Positions 34,417 through 45,811 of a stretch of 64,000 bases of DNA are shown here, piece by piece. The notes below the pieces were generated by a model. The model was given only the letters and a program-made list of their open reading frames with translations, made no database searches and was not told the origin of the DNA. Positions within the stretch are counted from its first letter, which is position 1. The number at the start of each line of letters is the position of its first letter. A program made the position numbers and the translations under genes. Source of the DNA: Annulohypoxylon bovei var. microspora. Its lineage: Eukaryota > Ascomycota > Sordariomycetes > Xylariales > Hypoxylaceae. The stretch spans positions 62,001 through 126,000 of the forward strand of contig MU405286.1 in the NCBI GenBank assembly GCA_022836615.1, in the 5' to 3' direction.

Positions 34417-34892
34417 GTCGGGAAGACGAAATAAACAAAACTAATAATCGCTTTTCCTTGAAGGGCTGAGAGCACTTGGGCAACATATTTACCACGGGAG
34501 AGAGAGAGAGAGCGCGGAACCCCTATTAGTTTGAGGCAGCATTGTATTTCTATGGGCGTTTTTTCCTAGGATTGGGTAAATCGGGGGTGCTTGAGCTGAT
34601 AGCGAGGCTTATGGGAACAGCAACCCACAACATTCCCTTTGTCGGCAGCGATACCCGAGATTCTTAAGGTTTTCTGCTCAGATCTCATGTACATACAACC
34701 TGTATCCCTAGCCTCAAACAGATTGTGCCAAGTTCGCGGTGCTTGTCCTTATCCTTATTATATCTACCTATCCATTGCCATAGACCACGATAGAGCGCGC
34801 CCTTTGAGATTAGTCCAGCTCCCGTATAAATCTCGCTCCTAAAATTTGCTTCGTAACAACTACTTGAGACAACCTGCGCGATAGAAATCTAC
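34417..34892. other. Intergenic region
   Basis: About 476 bases with the 3' UTR of the SNARE gene. It has a short (AG)n run at about 34498-34512 and no gene. Confidence 0.5.
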
Positions 34893-35389
34893 TCATAACA
34901 TAGCTGGAATGCCTCCATTGGCTCTCCGTGCTTCTTGATAGGCGTAACCATGCGCGACGGGATTAGTTAGTCCAACGGCGTCTAGTACGAACGGTGATTT
35001 TCGTAGCCTCTCAGTAAAGAACACCGGGTGCAGACTCGAAGCATCCCTTGCTCTAAATGATGATATCATAGTCGGTGCCGAAGAGAGAGGTGTCGGCGCA
35101 CGTGGCATGTGACTGACGTGCGGCGGAGGTTGCATCACCGGTGCGGATTCCTGGAAATGCGATGGAGCTATATTGGCATTGATGACTTGATGTAATTGTT
35201 CAACTGGAAATGGATTTGTTCGGTATGACGGCTGATCGAGTATAATTAGTAAAGGTGTAGGTGTAGGAATGGATGGACGACTATGAGTACGAGGAAAACT
35301 ACCCGAGGTTCAATGCCGTCATCCCCACGTGGAGCTAAAGCAGGGTGCTTCGAACCGAATATTTGCGAAACTGAGTGTCGCAACATCAT
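34893..35389 (-). CDS. Small unknown protein (two exons, tentative)
   Basis: Exons 35389-35303 and 35231-34893 would give 141 aa. The intron (71 nt) has GTAGTT, TTACTAAT and CAG, and it keeps frame. Exon 1 begins MMLRHSVSQIFGSKHPALAP; exon 2 has NPFPVEQLHQVINANIAP, then MQPPPHVSHMPRAPTP and SLHPVFFTERLRKSPFVLDA. It ends YAYQEARRANGGIPAML. The protein is neither hydrophobic nor low-complexity throughout, and the frame is long for random sequence. I do not recognise it. Mitochondrial localisation is possible from the basic start but not shown. It could equally be part of a longer transcript whose 5' exons I have not found. Confidence 0.42.
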
Positions 35390-35945
35390 GCCCTGATAAA
35401 TCTTGAATTGATGAGAAAGTAGGTAGATTACTATAGACAAGTAAATATTCAAAAGGTTGAAATTGAGATTCAATCGGGAATTCCGATGTGTGTTTTGTCT
35501 ATGTTGTAGACCGGTGTTGGCTCGGCTTCTCATTCCGATATATGTGCTTGGATGAAGTCAAGTCCCCCACATCTCGGCATTTCTTAGCAAGTCATTCTCA
35601 GGGAATTTCCATTATGGTGTTAGGGCATTTTATAGATACAGACATCATTGCGTCCATCTCAGGAACTAGCCCTGGGGTATAGAGGCAAGTTAGCGTTTGG
35701 AACCTACCAATGGTGGCTAGGAATATTCAAATCAGTATGCAGATGCAAAATATACTGTAGCTGCGTACCTTACAAGCTAGAGAATTGCGTACATAATTCA
35801 CCTGCAATGGATGTGTTTGATATTCATATGGACTCAGACATTTCACGTGCACAAGTTTTTCTTACTTTGCTATTCTTAAGCATCGTAGTTGAGAAGAGTT
35901 AGAATCGGGATCGTCAATGTATTATACCATCAATTTCTTCGTACA
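35390..35945. other. Intergenic region
   Basis: About 556 bases between the small unknown gene and the SDR 3' end. No credible gene is visible. Confidence 0.45.
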
Positions 35946-37208
35946 TTATGATGCTGCCTTCTTTCCTTTCCGTCGGGAAGTTTTCTTTTCACCTTCCTTG
36001 CCTTTCTTGATTGTGCCTATTAAGGCATCAATCTCCTCAGCCTTCTCTTTTTCCTGCTTCTCCTTCTCCTTCGTCTCCTGACGCTTCTTTTCCAATACCC
36101 TTAACGCGGCTTGATCTTTTTCGGTCTTTTCGATAAGCTTGTCGCTTGCTTCCCACAGCTTCTTCGCGACCTCTTCATCCTTGATATCTAACCTTGCAAA
36201 ATCGATCTCCATACATTCTTTGATGAATTTGCCGCCAGCTCCTCTACTCAAATCCGGGTCCATTGCAGCATGTAGAACAGATTGGGCACCCATTTCCGAG
36301 CTCTTCAATAAAAACCAGGGGAACACGTAAGAAGATATGTAAACCATCAAGCCCCAGATTGTGCCGCGAGTCAACCACCGTCGCATTCCGGGAGTACGAG
36401 TAAAGCCAGGGTCGGCGAAGACGACTCGGGTGTTCATTGGTAGTTTATCTGGTCGCTCATACGCATCTAAATGTTTCTGGAAGGCTTGTCCAAACACCAT
36501 GAAAGCTAACTTGCTTCTGGCATAAGCCTTCCCCGGAGTCCATTCCTTTTTCAGTAACTCGTTGTTGAGCGGTGGGGACCGGATGTAAGATGAACATGTC
36601 GGAATAATTACTCGTACGTCGCGATCAAAAGGTTGGGCTCGGAGCGCCGGGCTTAGAATTCCTAATAAATGGAAGTTGGCGAGATAATTGACCATCCACA
36701 TCTCCTCGATCCCTTCCTCTGTCTCTGTACGTTTCTTCCCAGGAGGTGTAATGGTGGCAGCACACAAAACAAGCATGTCTAACCGTCTTGGTGGCGCATT
36801 GTCGATCCACTTTGTAGCAAATTGACGGATGCTGTGTAGAGAGGCGAGATCGACTTGTTCGGCATATATCATCTGGTTGTTCGTTTGTTCGCGCAATTCT
36901 CCTACATAGTCTGCGAGGAAGGGATTCGACGGCGGCAATCGGGTTAGGAGTACGATCTGCGCTCCTCGTGCGGCTAACTCTCGAGCGACCACGGTGCCTA
37001 TGCCTGATGTCCCGCCAGTTATCATAACTACCCGGCCGTGCATGTTACGCTCTGTCAGGGTTCTAGCACCACTGAAGTATCGCTTCAGAACGAAGAGGAA
37101 TGCGGCGGCAGCTCCGATTTGGAATAACGCCCACGGATCGCGTGCCCAGCCGGGCACCCACGCCGGGGGACCATTTACAAAGGTCTCCCAAATGAATGGG
37201 ATAGGCAT
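35946..37208 (-). CDS. Short-chain dehydrogenase/reductase, membrane-associated
   Basis: A single exon of 420 aa. A hydrophobic N-terminal segment (LFQIGAAAAFLFVLKRYF, about 28-45) precedes the Rossmann fold. The cofactor motif TGGTSGIG is at 64-71. The catalytic pair is Tyr229/Lys233 in YARSK, with a likely Ser206 or Ser207 in TCSSYI. The NNAG-type motif is replaced by LCAAT, which is unusual. The last 80 residues are Lys/Glu-rich coiled coil and end in a highly basic GKKAAS tail, an extension not found in core SDRs. The fold fits the retinol-dehydrogenase-like branch, where yeast Env9 is the closest functional parallel I can name. That branch acts at lipid droplets or the ER. The substrate is unknown. 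It is divergent from the G-patch gene. Confidence 0.82.
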   Translation of the reverse strand: MPIPFIWETFVNGPPAWVPGWARDPWALFQIGAAAAFLFVLKRYFSGARTLTERNMHGRVVMITGGTSGIGTVVARELAARGAQIVLLTRLPPSNPFLADYVGELREQTNNQMIYAEQVDLASLHSIRQFATKWIDNAPPRRLDMLVLCAATITPPGKKRTETEEGIEEMWMVNYLANFHLLGILSPALRAQPFDRDVRVIIPTCSSYIRSPPLNNELLKKEWTPGKAYARSKLAFMVFGQAFQKHLDAYERPDKLPMNTRVVFADPGFTRTPGMRRWLTRGTIWGLMVYISSYVFPWFLLKSSEMGAQSVLHAAMDPDLSRGAGGKFIKECMEIDFARLDIKDEEVAKKLWEASDKLIEKTEKDQAALRVLEKKRQETKEKEKQEKEKAEEIDALIGTIKKGKEGEKKTSRRKGKKAAS

Positions 37209-37676
37209 AATAATCTAACAGAAGTGACAGAAATGTTGAATGGGATAAAATGAATAAAAAAAGTTTAATGAAGTTTAGTTGGTAGAAATATCCATCATTT
37301 CTGAACCTTGGAAGTGATCTGTAATACAAAATACAGAATACAGAATAATACGGGCTACGTAAACTGTAATTGTAAGGCAGGGGGTTGTGACGACAACTTT
37401 CAATTTCTTACACTAACAGGAAATGTCAGGGGTGATAGATCGGAAATGCAAGGCTGATGGTGCCAAGGATATAGACCCACTCTTTTGTTCCAGATCCCTG
37501 TTCTTCGAACTTCGCCTCATCGCCTCGGTGCCTATCAGCCTTTCTTATCACTTTCCAACTTTTCCTTCTTCATCTAATATTTTTCACATTCGCCAAAAAG
37601 CACTTTGACATATTCAAATTTGAGGCCGTCCACAGGCGTGTCCGCCATCCGACCCTTGGAATTATTGATCTCGGCA
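37209..37676. promoter_or_regulatory. Divergent promoter region between SDR and G-patch genes
   Basis: 468 bases with no gene and starts facing outward on both sides. The half near 37500-37600 is pyrimidine-rich, like the leader of a fungal housekeeping gene. Confidence 0.4.
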
Positions 37677-38366
37677 ATGGCGCATGAAGAATGGAGCGAT
37701 CCCGAATATGATATCCCTCTTCAAGACAAACGACCATTTGGATCGGGACTCAAACGAAAACGAGTAGTTTTTGTTCCGGCTTCTTCTGGCAATCTCAAAA
37801 CAACAGAAGAGAATGTCCCTGAAAACTCTTCGCAATCCGTATCCGATTTATACTTGAGCATAGTCTTGCCCAAGGAAAAGGAAACTAGTCGACCTGCCAC
37901 AACAGAAGATTCGGACGCCGTCACTTCTCAGATCTGTGAGATCTGTCAGTTACCACTAGAGGAGAGTCCCGCGTCTAGAGAGAAATTAAATACAGAGTCC
38001 CGGCCGCATGAAGCATCGATAGCTCATCAAGTATGCATGGCTCACTCTCATCCACCTTCGGCACTAGACCGCTCGCGAATGGGTCTAAGCGTCCTCCAAT
38101 CCCAAGGCTGGGATCCAGACTCCCGAAAAGGATTGGGGTTTGAACAGCAAGGCATGCAGTATCCTATCAAGGTAAAGCCAAAGAACGATACCTTAGGAAT
38201 AGGTGTTCAGGTACCAAAAAACCTGCCAGCCAAAAAGGAGAAGGCTAAGACTTTTGACGCCAAAAAGATACGGAAGATGGCGTTAGAGGATAAGAAACGG
38301 CATGAGAAGCTCCGAAGACAGTTCTATGGCAACCCTGACGTGGAGAAATATTTGGGAACGGGGTAA
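37677..38366 (+). CDS. G-patch domain protein
   Basis: A single exon of 229 aa from ATG 37677; the longer frame starts at a TTG. A CEICQLPL (about 88-95) and later HEASIAHQVCMAHSHPPS (about 111-128) give a Cys/His-rich module that may bind zinc. It is followed directly by a G-patch: ALDRSRMGLSVLQSQGWDPD, then SRKGLGFEQQG and PIKVKPKNDTLGIG. A short Lys-rich helix ends the protein. G-patches bind and activate DEAH helicases in splicing and ribosome assembly. The HSHPPSALDRSRMGL block is well conserved among fungal G-patch proteins of the GPANK1-like type. It acts presumably in the nucleus. Partner is not identified. Confidence 0.85.
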   Translation: MAHEEWSDPEYDIPLQDKRPFGSGLKRKRVVFVPASSGNLKTTEENVPENSSQSVSDLYLSIVLPKEKETSRPATTEDSDAVTSQICEICQLPLEESPASREKLNTESRPHEASIAHQVCMAHSHPPSALDRSRMGLSVLQSQGWDPDSRKGLGFEQQGMQYPIKVKPKNDTLGIGVQVPKNLPAKKEKAKTFDAKKIRKMALEDKKRHEKLRRQFYGNPDVEKYLGTG

Positions 38367-39238
38367 GATTCAACGGTTATCTTATTGTAACGTACTAGGT
38401 ATGCCTTTTTTGAGAGCGACTTGTCGCATTGAGATACCCCTTTTTATAGATTAGCATTAGTTTCTAAGTGATATTACAGCCCCGCGTATGTTGAGAAACA
38501 AAGCAACACAATAAATATATATATCACAAACATCCTGCATTCAATGTTCCTTTCCTCGTCTACTTAGATGATACGGATAGATCCATGCAATAGATATGTC
38601 ACTATAACATAGGTAGTTAACCTTAAATATAAAGTTGCTTAAGCTGAAGCCGGTGACAGCAGCAGTATCTACCTAAGAATGACGAGGTGGGCAGGTGGGG
38701 AAGCTTGTATCTTTTTTAGTGTTCAAAAGTTGGTCGCATTAGCGGATTAGTTCCCTGAAACCCAACCACTGACGACCAGCCATTTCACGGGCTGTTTGAC
38801 CCCGCCAAGGGCCAAGAACCACATTACCACATTCTTGTAACCCCGTTTCTTTGAAACTCAATCCTCCCTCCACCTTCACACGTTGTCAGTTATCAAATCT
38901 AATGCGTTCATCAACCCTTTTAATACTCAAACTGGCCAACCTTCACCACTCACCGCTCGCAAATTCCGTTACCTTCTATTACTGGTGCGCATGATAGCTT
39001 GTTACAACTACCTAGGTACTACAAACAAGCAACTGCTAGCAGCATTGGAACATTACACCGTCTTTAGCTTGCTCTAGGTACTTATAGGAGCTTGCCTCCA
39101 AGTAGCTTACCTACCTAGGTACCTACCTACATATTCAAGTTCGCCAACCTCACCATACGTCTTTTCTACCTTGATAATCCCCTCGAAACAACTTACCGTT
39201 CACAAGGGCTAGGTAGCGCCTACGGGCTAATAGCCAAG
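38367..39238. promoter_or_regulatory. Intergenic region and SEC1 promoter
   Basis: About 870 bases with no gene supported. The dispersed motif occurs near 39009-39018 and as a tandem form at 39109-39130, about 110 bases before the SEC1 ATG. The 38883-39077 frame does not begin with ATG. Confidence 0.45.
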
Positions 39239-41722
39239 ATGGGAGTATCCGTGATCGAAGAGCAACGTGACAGTGAGAACTTCCCATATCCCATATCCTA
39301 ACGTGGCAAGAGATCCATCGTTCTGGTCAGCAAGGTCCAATTCGTTGTATATGTTGCTAACACTGTGGATTCTTACCTGCGCATAGCTCTCATAAGTACT
39401 ATTAAGAGTATCACTGCCGGTGATGTGAGTTATACCCATATACATTGCCTTGCTAGTCTTCCTATAACCGAAACTCTCATACTAACGAAGCCCATGAATA
39501 GTGGAAAATTCTAGTTGTCGACAATGATTCCAAGAAACTCATTGACAATGTCGTCAAGGAAGATGACATTCTCAATCATAACATTGCGAGTACGTTACCC
39601 GACCACGTCCTGCCTCTGGCGCATTGGCTGAAGGGGGTGTTGCAGACATCGAAAGCATCGAAGATCGCCGAGAGATGAACCCGACTATGGACGCTATATA
39701 CATTCTGTCCCCGCAATCGCACATCGTCGACTGTCTCATGGCCGACATTGAACGGCGAAGATATCAAAGGTGTTTCCTCGTATGGACTACCGTGCTCGAC
39801 CCCCAGCTACGGAGGCGGATAGACGGCTCGTCCCTAGCAAAGCAAGCCATAGCCGGTTTCGAGACTCTGTCCCTCGACTTCTTCCCCCGCGAATCGCATG
39901 TCGTCACATTTAGGGATCCCTGGAGTTTTCCCATCTTATACCACCCTTCTTGTAACGGACTCGTACGAAAGCACATGCAAAGCTTAGCTCAGAAGGTTTG
40001 CAAAGAGACGCGAGCTTACTTCTCACGCTCACAGGCTGACTGAAATGATGATAGATTACCGGGTTATGCGTGACCCTCGGCGAGTATCCCAAGGTTCGCT
40101 ATTACCGACCCCAGAATCCAATACATGAGGCTAGCGTGTTATCATCGCATCTCGCCCGTTTTGTATCTGAGGAGTTGGATGAATATGCGCAATGGAATCC
40201 CAATTTCCCACCACCGAGTTCGCGCCCGCAAGGAGTCCTTATAGTGACCGATAGGTCCATGGATTTGATGGCACCCTTGGTACACGAATTCACGTATCAA
40301 GCAATGGCGCATGACCTACTACCTATTAAGGACGGAGACAAGACAACATTCCATATGACCGTTAATGAGGGATCCCCAGATGCCGAAGAGAAGGATATGG
40401 AGCTCACCGACAAGGACAAGGTATGGCTTGAAAACCGGCATAGGCATATGAAGGATACCATCGATAAGTTGATGGGCGACTTCCAGAGGTTCTTGGACCA
40501 AAACCCCCATTTTACCAACGCAGAAAGCGACACCACCAGCTTGAATGCGATTAAAGATATGATGGCGGGTTTGCCACAGTTCCAGGAGATGAAGGATGCT
40601 TATTCTCTACATCTCACAATGGCGCAAGAGTGTATGAACATCTTTCAGCATCACAAACTGAATGAGATGTCGCCTATAGAACAAGACATGGCTACGGGCC
40701 TTGATGAGGACAACCGGAAGCCCAAAGATATCCTGGATACGGTTGTTCGCCTTCTGGATGACGATGCCGTAACACAGTCAGACCGCCTTCGTCTCATTAT
40801 ATTGTACCTTCTCTATCGCGATGGAGTAATACCCGAGGATGTCAAGAGGCTGTTAGCGCACGCGTCTTTGCCCCCGCAGGACGGCGAAATTATATCAAAT
40901 ATGGAACTACTTGGTGGTCGTACGACACATGGTCTCAAGGATATCCGCAAAGACCTACGACCCCTATTTCCTATCGACACCAAAGTGCCCCTCGCCGAGG
41001 ATAATTATATGTCACGGTACAACCCTGCCGTGAAGACTATGCTAGAGTACCTATGCAGAGGAGCCTTAGATCAGACAGCGTTCCCCTATATCAAGCCGCC
41101 GCTAGATCCGAATGAAGATGCGCTCATCGGCCAGGGTTCCTTACGAGCAGCGAAGCCCAGCTGGGCTGGCGCAGGCAGGCGCGTTGTGGATAACAAGCAG
41201 CGTATCATCGTGTTTATGGCCGGAGGGGCGACATTCTCCGAGTCGCGCGCGTGTTATGAGGTCGGCGCGGCTATGAACCGCGATGTCTTCTTAGCTACTA
41301 GCCATATGTTAACGCCGCAGTTATTTGTACGGCAAGTGGGTGATTTGAGCGTAGACAAGAGGAGGCTGGATATACCCATGGAGAGACCACCCCCAAGAGC
41401 ACCAGCGCACTTATTCGAACGCGAACGGCCTACTCCTCCGCCAATGGGAGCGCCACCAGGACCACCAGGGCAACGCCCACCCCCAGGAGGTGCCCAAAAA
41501 GCACCAGGACGACCGGCCGGACCCGGCGGACTACCAGGTGGCCCGAGGTTGGCCAGCGAACCCGCTACTCTACCTACGCAAGCGATGAGCAATATGTCTC
41601 TTCACTCCTCTAGGCCATCGAATGCTAGTGATATGACGCCCCCATCCTCGAGTAGTGGTAAACCCCACAAACTAGAAAAGGAGAAGAAGAAGCGCAACAT
41701 CTTCGGCATGAAGAAGGGATAG
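39239..41722 (+). CDS. SEC1: SEC1/Munc18 family syntaxin-binding protein (five exons)
   Basis: Exons 39239-39272, 39387-39424, 39502-39589, 39646-39995 and 40055-41722 give 725 aa. Two of the first three exons are under 40 bases, so the N terminus is easily missed. Joined, it reads MGVSVIEEQRDTLISTIKSI, then WKILVVDNDSKKLID, as expected for Sec1. Further landmarks are MDAIYILSPQSHIVDCLM, VLIVTDRSMDLMAPLVHEFT and IIVFMAGGATFSESRACYEV. The protein binds SNAREs at the plasma membrane and promotes exocytosis at hyphal tips and septa. The last 130 residues are Pro/Gly-rich and end in a Lys-rich tail (LEKEKKKRNIFGMKKG). They go beyond the SM core and are typical of filamentous fungi. Confidence 0.94.
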
Positions 41723-43344
41723 TTGAATAGACGGAGGATTTACTTCAACTAAAGAAGGGGTGGTTTTCGATACGCAAATATACCAGGCGAGGTACCCGTC
41801 GAATCAGATAGAATTTTTTGTGTGCCCTTTCTTGGCTATGGACCCGCTTGGAGACAGATCAGATCAAATCAGATTCCGGATAGAGCGGGTTGGCGCGTGC
41901 GCGTCCCCGAGGTAAACTAGAGCATGGCGTTGAGGAGTTGGCCTTCTTGTTGATAGTCGTGTGGAAAGAGCAAGCGTTGCGGCGAGTTGAGATGCGTGGT
42001 TGCGTAATTCTGGATGGCGAGGATCAGGGGAGTGTATTACTCTCGAGACTTCTATGTATCGAGCTAAACCTACTTGACTACCTGAGTAGGTAGGTATAAA
42101 TGTAACCAGCTTGATAGAAAATACCAGCCGACGAACCTATATACCATCTATAACAGACCTACTTATGCTTTTATATGATATGAATACGCATTTTATTAGC
42201 TGACTAATGCGAGTTATGCTGCCGAACGAAGGATACATCAAATATAGGAGCGAGCTACTAATACAAAGGAGCCTCAGTCCTAACTGAATAGTACTATGGT
42301 GTTGCTGAGCGACACCTAGCTACCTAGCTACTCTCAGACCATATGAACCCGCATCACTCACTACCTACCTACCTACTGAACTTCCAATTATACCCACGTA
42401 AATAATATTTCCAAAACCTCGCTACCGCCAAACCTTAGAAATATAATCCGGGTAAGCAACCGTAATCCCAGCTTTACAAGAATTCCTTTGATGTTTGTTT
42501 CGTCATCTTCACAGATCGTCATCATCCCTTCGCCCGAAGTCCGGCGCGCTGCGAGATAGTCCGGAGGTCCAGGTTCAACCAAAAAAAAAACATCCTACAA
42601 CGCCAGATTATAATCTCTACCAAGGTAAGTCACGAACCAAATCACGACCGGTCACATACACACATACATATACATATACACACATACATACATATACACT
42701 CACTCACTCACACGGCACCAAGAAAGCTACCGAACAGACAACACGAAAGCGTAGGATTTTTTTTTTTTGAGCGAGTACAGTATCATTTCTTTCCGCAGCT
42801 GTACGACACCGCTCCGGATTTTCCATCTGCCTAGCTACCTACGTCGTTATCAGAAACTACCTACTACACACACAAGACGGACTGTCCAGTATACCTGTAA
42901 GTGCCATGCCATGCCATGCCGCATCACGCCACTATAGCCGCAGACCAAAAAACACACGATAACTGGCAGGAGTTTCTTTCTTTCTTTCTGTCGTTTTTTT
43001 TCTTCCGATGGCGATTTTTTGCGTTGGCAGCGAGAAGAGGGAAAACAAGAGGAGGGTATTACAATCATACAAACGCTACCTATAGGACCTTTCTGCTCCA
43101 AGAAACAAAAAAGGAATCGCATCGATTTCTACCTTTTTTCTTCTTGTTCTCCTTCACCTTTCTCCGATCCCCGCGCCCGCAGCTTTACCGGTACCAGTTA
43201 AGCGTCCCTTCCCTACGTTCAAGCAGCAGTCACCGTTGGGGGAAAATATTAAAAGTGTATCGAGACCTTTCAGCCGAGTTCACATGTGAGCGGGTTGGTA
43301 CAGGGTAATGTTTATTAATCAAGGTTACTATCCTCGGACAAGTC
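41723..43344. other. Convergent 3' region with microsatellite
   Basis: 1.6 kb between convergent SEC1 (+) and the eIF4E-binding protein gene (-). No gene is supported; open frames at 42495-42770 and 42901-43308 are simple-sequence translations. Dispersed motif copies lie near 42085-42097 and 42361-42376. A run of T and CTTT units is at 42968-43020. Confidence 0.5.
42651..42713. repeat. Compound CA/TACA microsatellite
   Basis: About 60 bases built from CACATACATA, TATACA and CACTCACTCA units between convergent genes. Interruptions show it is imperfect. It is likely length-variable between strains. Confidence 0.75.
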
Positions 43345-45811
43345 CTAGTTCCGACGGAAGGCGCCCGGTGGAGGCATACCGCGGTGGTCGAAGCCAAATG
43401 CTACGTTCTCGGGGCCTTGGAATCCTGGGATTCCTGGCGGCATGAATCCCGGTGGTGGTGGGCCACCGAAAAAGCCGGGAGGCGGCGCCATGTTGCGCGG
43501 CGGTCCGGCTATTCCGTCCGGAGGAAACCCACCCATGGGGAAGTTTCCGGGAGGGAAGCCTCCCGGGACGGGACCGTTGCGCGGGTTCCCTGCCAAACCC
43601 GGAGGGGGAATCATAGGTCGCCCAGGGGGTGGCAGCTGCTGTGCGCTGTTTTGCATCCAAGCATTTGGGTGCATCTGATCCAAGCCTGGAGGGACTTGGC
43701 GTTGAAGGATCTGCGTGGGCTGCTGTGGACGAGTGTCTTGTTCGCGGTGATGCAACTGGGCCTCGTCAAAAAAGGTAGGTAGGTTGGTAGGGCGACCGAC
43801 GTGTTGCGAGACGGTTCGCTCGTGTTGATAATCGATATCTCGATCCGGCGTTGGAAGAATCTGTGCTGGCCTAGAGGGTTGAGGCATTCTCATGGCGAGC
43901 TGCTCAGTTCCTCGGCCTTCGGGCGCCGCGCGGGCGCTTTGCATCAGAGTCATGAGGAATTCGGCATTACTGTTGCTGTTCCTTGACGGCTGATCAGAAC
44001 GCCCTGCGCTCTGATTCTGGTTAAGGTGACGCTGGCCGATGAGTTCTTGTAGCACCTGCTGCTCTGAGCGCATCCCAGCATATTGCGGGTTTAGGTGCTG
44101 TCTAGGTAGAGGGATCTCTTGACCCTGTGGAGGGCCACGAATGAGCGGCTCCTCACGACGCTCTTGTATATAAGGTTGATACGGGCCGGGCGAAGCAATC
44201 ACGTGGCTCGGAGGAGGTTCCGCAAACCCGCTCGACGGCGGGGTGGTACCTTGCAGAGTCTGCTTCTGGAGCTTCTGAAGTAGTGCCTGAAAAGCAACCT
44301 TCTCGGCTACGTCATTTTGCGGGTGCGCCCCGGTCATGGCTAAGAGAGGATTCATCTCGCTTGGCAGCGGTGGCGCACTAGCAGCAGGAGTCGGGGGTTC
44401 GACCTGGCGTCTCGATTCTTCCTGAGACGAGAAAAGCTTCTGGAACCTGGAACCTGACTTCGGTTTAGCAACAGGAACAGCATTCTCCTTGGTTGTTTCG
44501 CCAGCATTCCCAGGCGCTTCAATGTTTGTGCTCTGACCAAATGCGGCAAAGAACTTATCCGGTCCTATTTCAATAGCTGGCGCTGATTTGACTTTGGCTT
44601 TTTCATTTTCAACCTTCTCCAGTGGTGCAGATGTTTCGGCGGCTAGAATAGGGGCTGGCTGGGCCTTAGGTGGATTATTCACTGACTTCATATGATCCAT
44701 GAACTTCATGAAGTCTTCTTGGGTATGAGTTTGGGACTGCTCCTCGACGGGTTCATCGAGCCATTCTGGTTCACGTTCTTGACGATGATCTCGGTGATCT
44801 CGATCTCGATCCCATCTTTGGTTAGATGGTCTCTCCCTGGGCTTATCCTGATGTTGGTCGCCCTGATGCTCATCTGCATTCCTGTCTCTCCAGCTTTTGA
44901 ATCTGTCAAAACGCTCTCGAGGTGCAGGGGCATCGCCGTTGTTGTCCTTATCCTTGTCCTTGTTGTTGTTATTGTCCCTCAACCAAGGTTGCTCCGTTCT
45001 GTTTCTGTTCACGCCGTTTCTACGGGGCTTCTCCACATCGTCCCCTTCCTTGTCTTTACTAAATTCGCCAAAAGCTCGACGAGGTCGGTCGCTATTTTCG
45101 CGGTCATCCTGATCGCGTGGTCGACGCTCTCCTCCGAAGCGCTCGGGACGTTCGCCCATGCGCCCATGGAAACGTTCGGCACCCTCGTGCCCGAAGCTTT
45201 TACGAGGCTTCACAGTGCTCCAGCCCTCGCTATCCTGGTCAGCATCGCCACGTCGGCGAAAAGTAGTCCTGCCATCGCGATCTCGTTCGCGGTTAGGGAA
45301 ACGCTCAGAGTTGTCAGCGTCACCGTTCCTAGAGCGGAACGCAAACCGGTCTCGCGTATCGGCTTCTTTCGAATTCTTCTCACTCTCGAAAGCTTTGTTA
45401 GCTCTTGAGAGAGTCGCCGACGAGAAGGTCGTTCGTGGTGGTCCAAGGATAATATCCTCGGCGGCTAGAGTCACGTTAGAGAAAGTCGGGGGACGAAAAG
45501 GGGGTGTGAACCTACCACCAGCGTTTCGCGAAGCATGTCGGTCAACACCTATTGGTCGGTTAGATTGGTTCAATAGAAGGTTGTCATTATTTCTACCTCG
45601 TTCTCCTCCAGGCTTGTTACCTTGGCTATTACGAAAGGTTTCAGGGGGTGGTCTATAGGATGTATTAGCATAGGATGCAAGACTCGATTTTTTCGTTATT
45701 GGGTTTAATATACCCCATCCATTCTTCCGCAGGAGGAAGCGTGCTTGGCTTAGCACATAACGGCGACTCGCGCAGATATACTAACGCGTCTACTGAATAT
45801 CGTAATGCCAT
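43345..45811 (-). CDS. eIF4E-binding protein, 4E-T/Eap1-like (two exons)
   Basis: Exons 45811-45714 and 45652-43345 give 801 aa. The longest frame begins in a different phase at a GTG, reads through the intron and would hide the true N terminus. The real start is MALRYSVDALVYLRESPLC. Here Y5-x4-L10-V11 is a textbook eIF4E-binding motif (YxxxxL-phi). The intron (61 nt) has GTATAT, TGCTAATAC and TAG, and joins EEWMG to PPPETFRNSQG. The rest is Arg/Asp/Gly-rich, with QEDFMKFMDHMK (about 350) and GPDKFFAAFGQSTN. The C-terminal part is Pro/Gln/Gly-rich and ends in a PPPGFFGGPPPPGFM-type tract. Eap1 and metazoan 4E-T compete with eIF4G and repress or store mRNAs, often in P-bodies. An extra 5' exon upstream is possible. 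Function is inferred from the motif. Confidence 0.82.

Noticed and set aside
33741..34469. 242-codon plus frame and 226-codon minus frame over the SNARE gene
   Set aside because: Arg/Ala-rich shadows of the GC-rich SNARE coding sequence, which has the correct longin, SNARE and TM order.
42495..42770. Frame with Thr/His-Thr/Tyr repeats
   Set aside because: Translation of the CA/TACA microsatellite.
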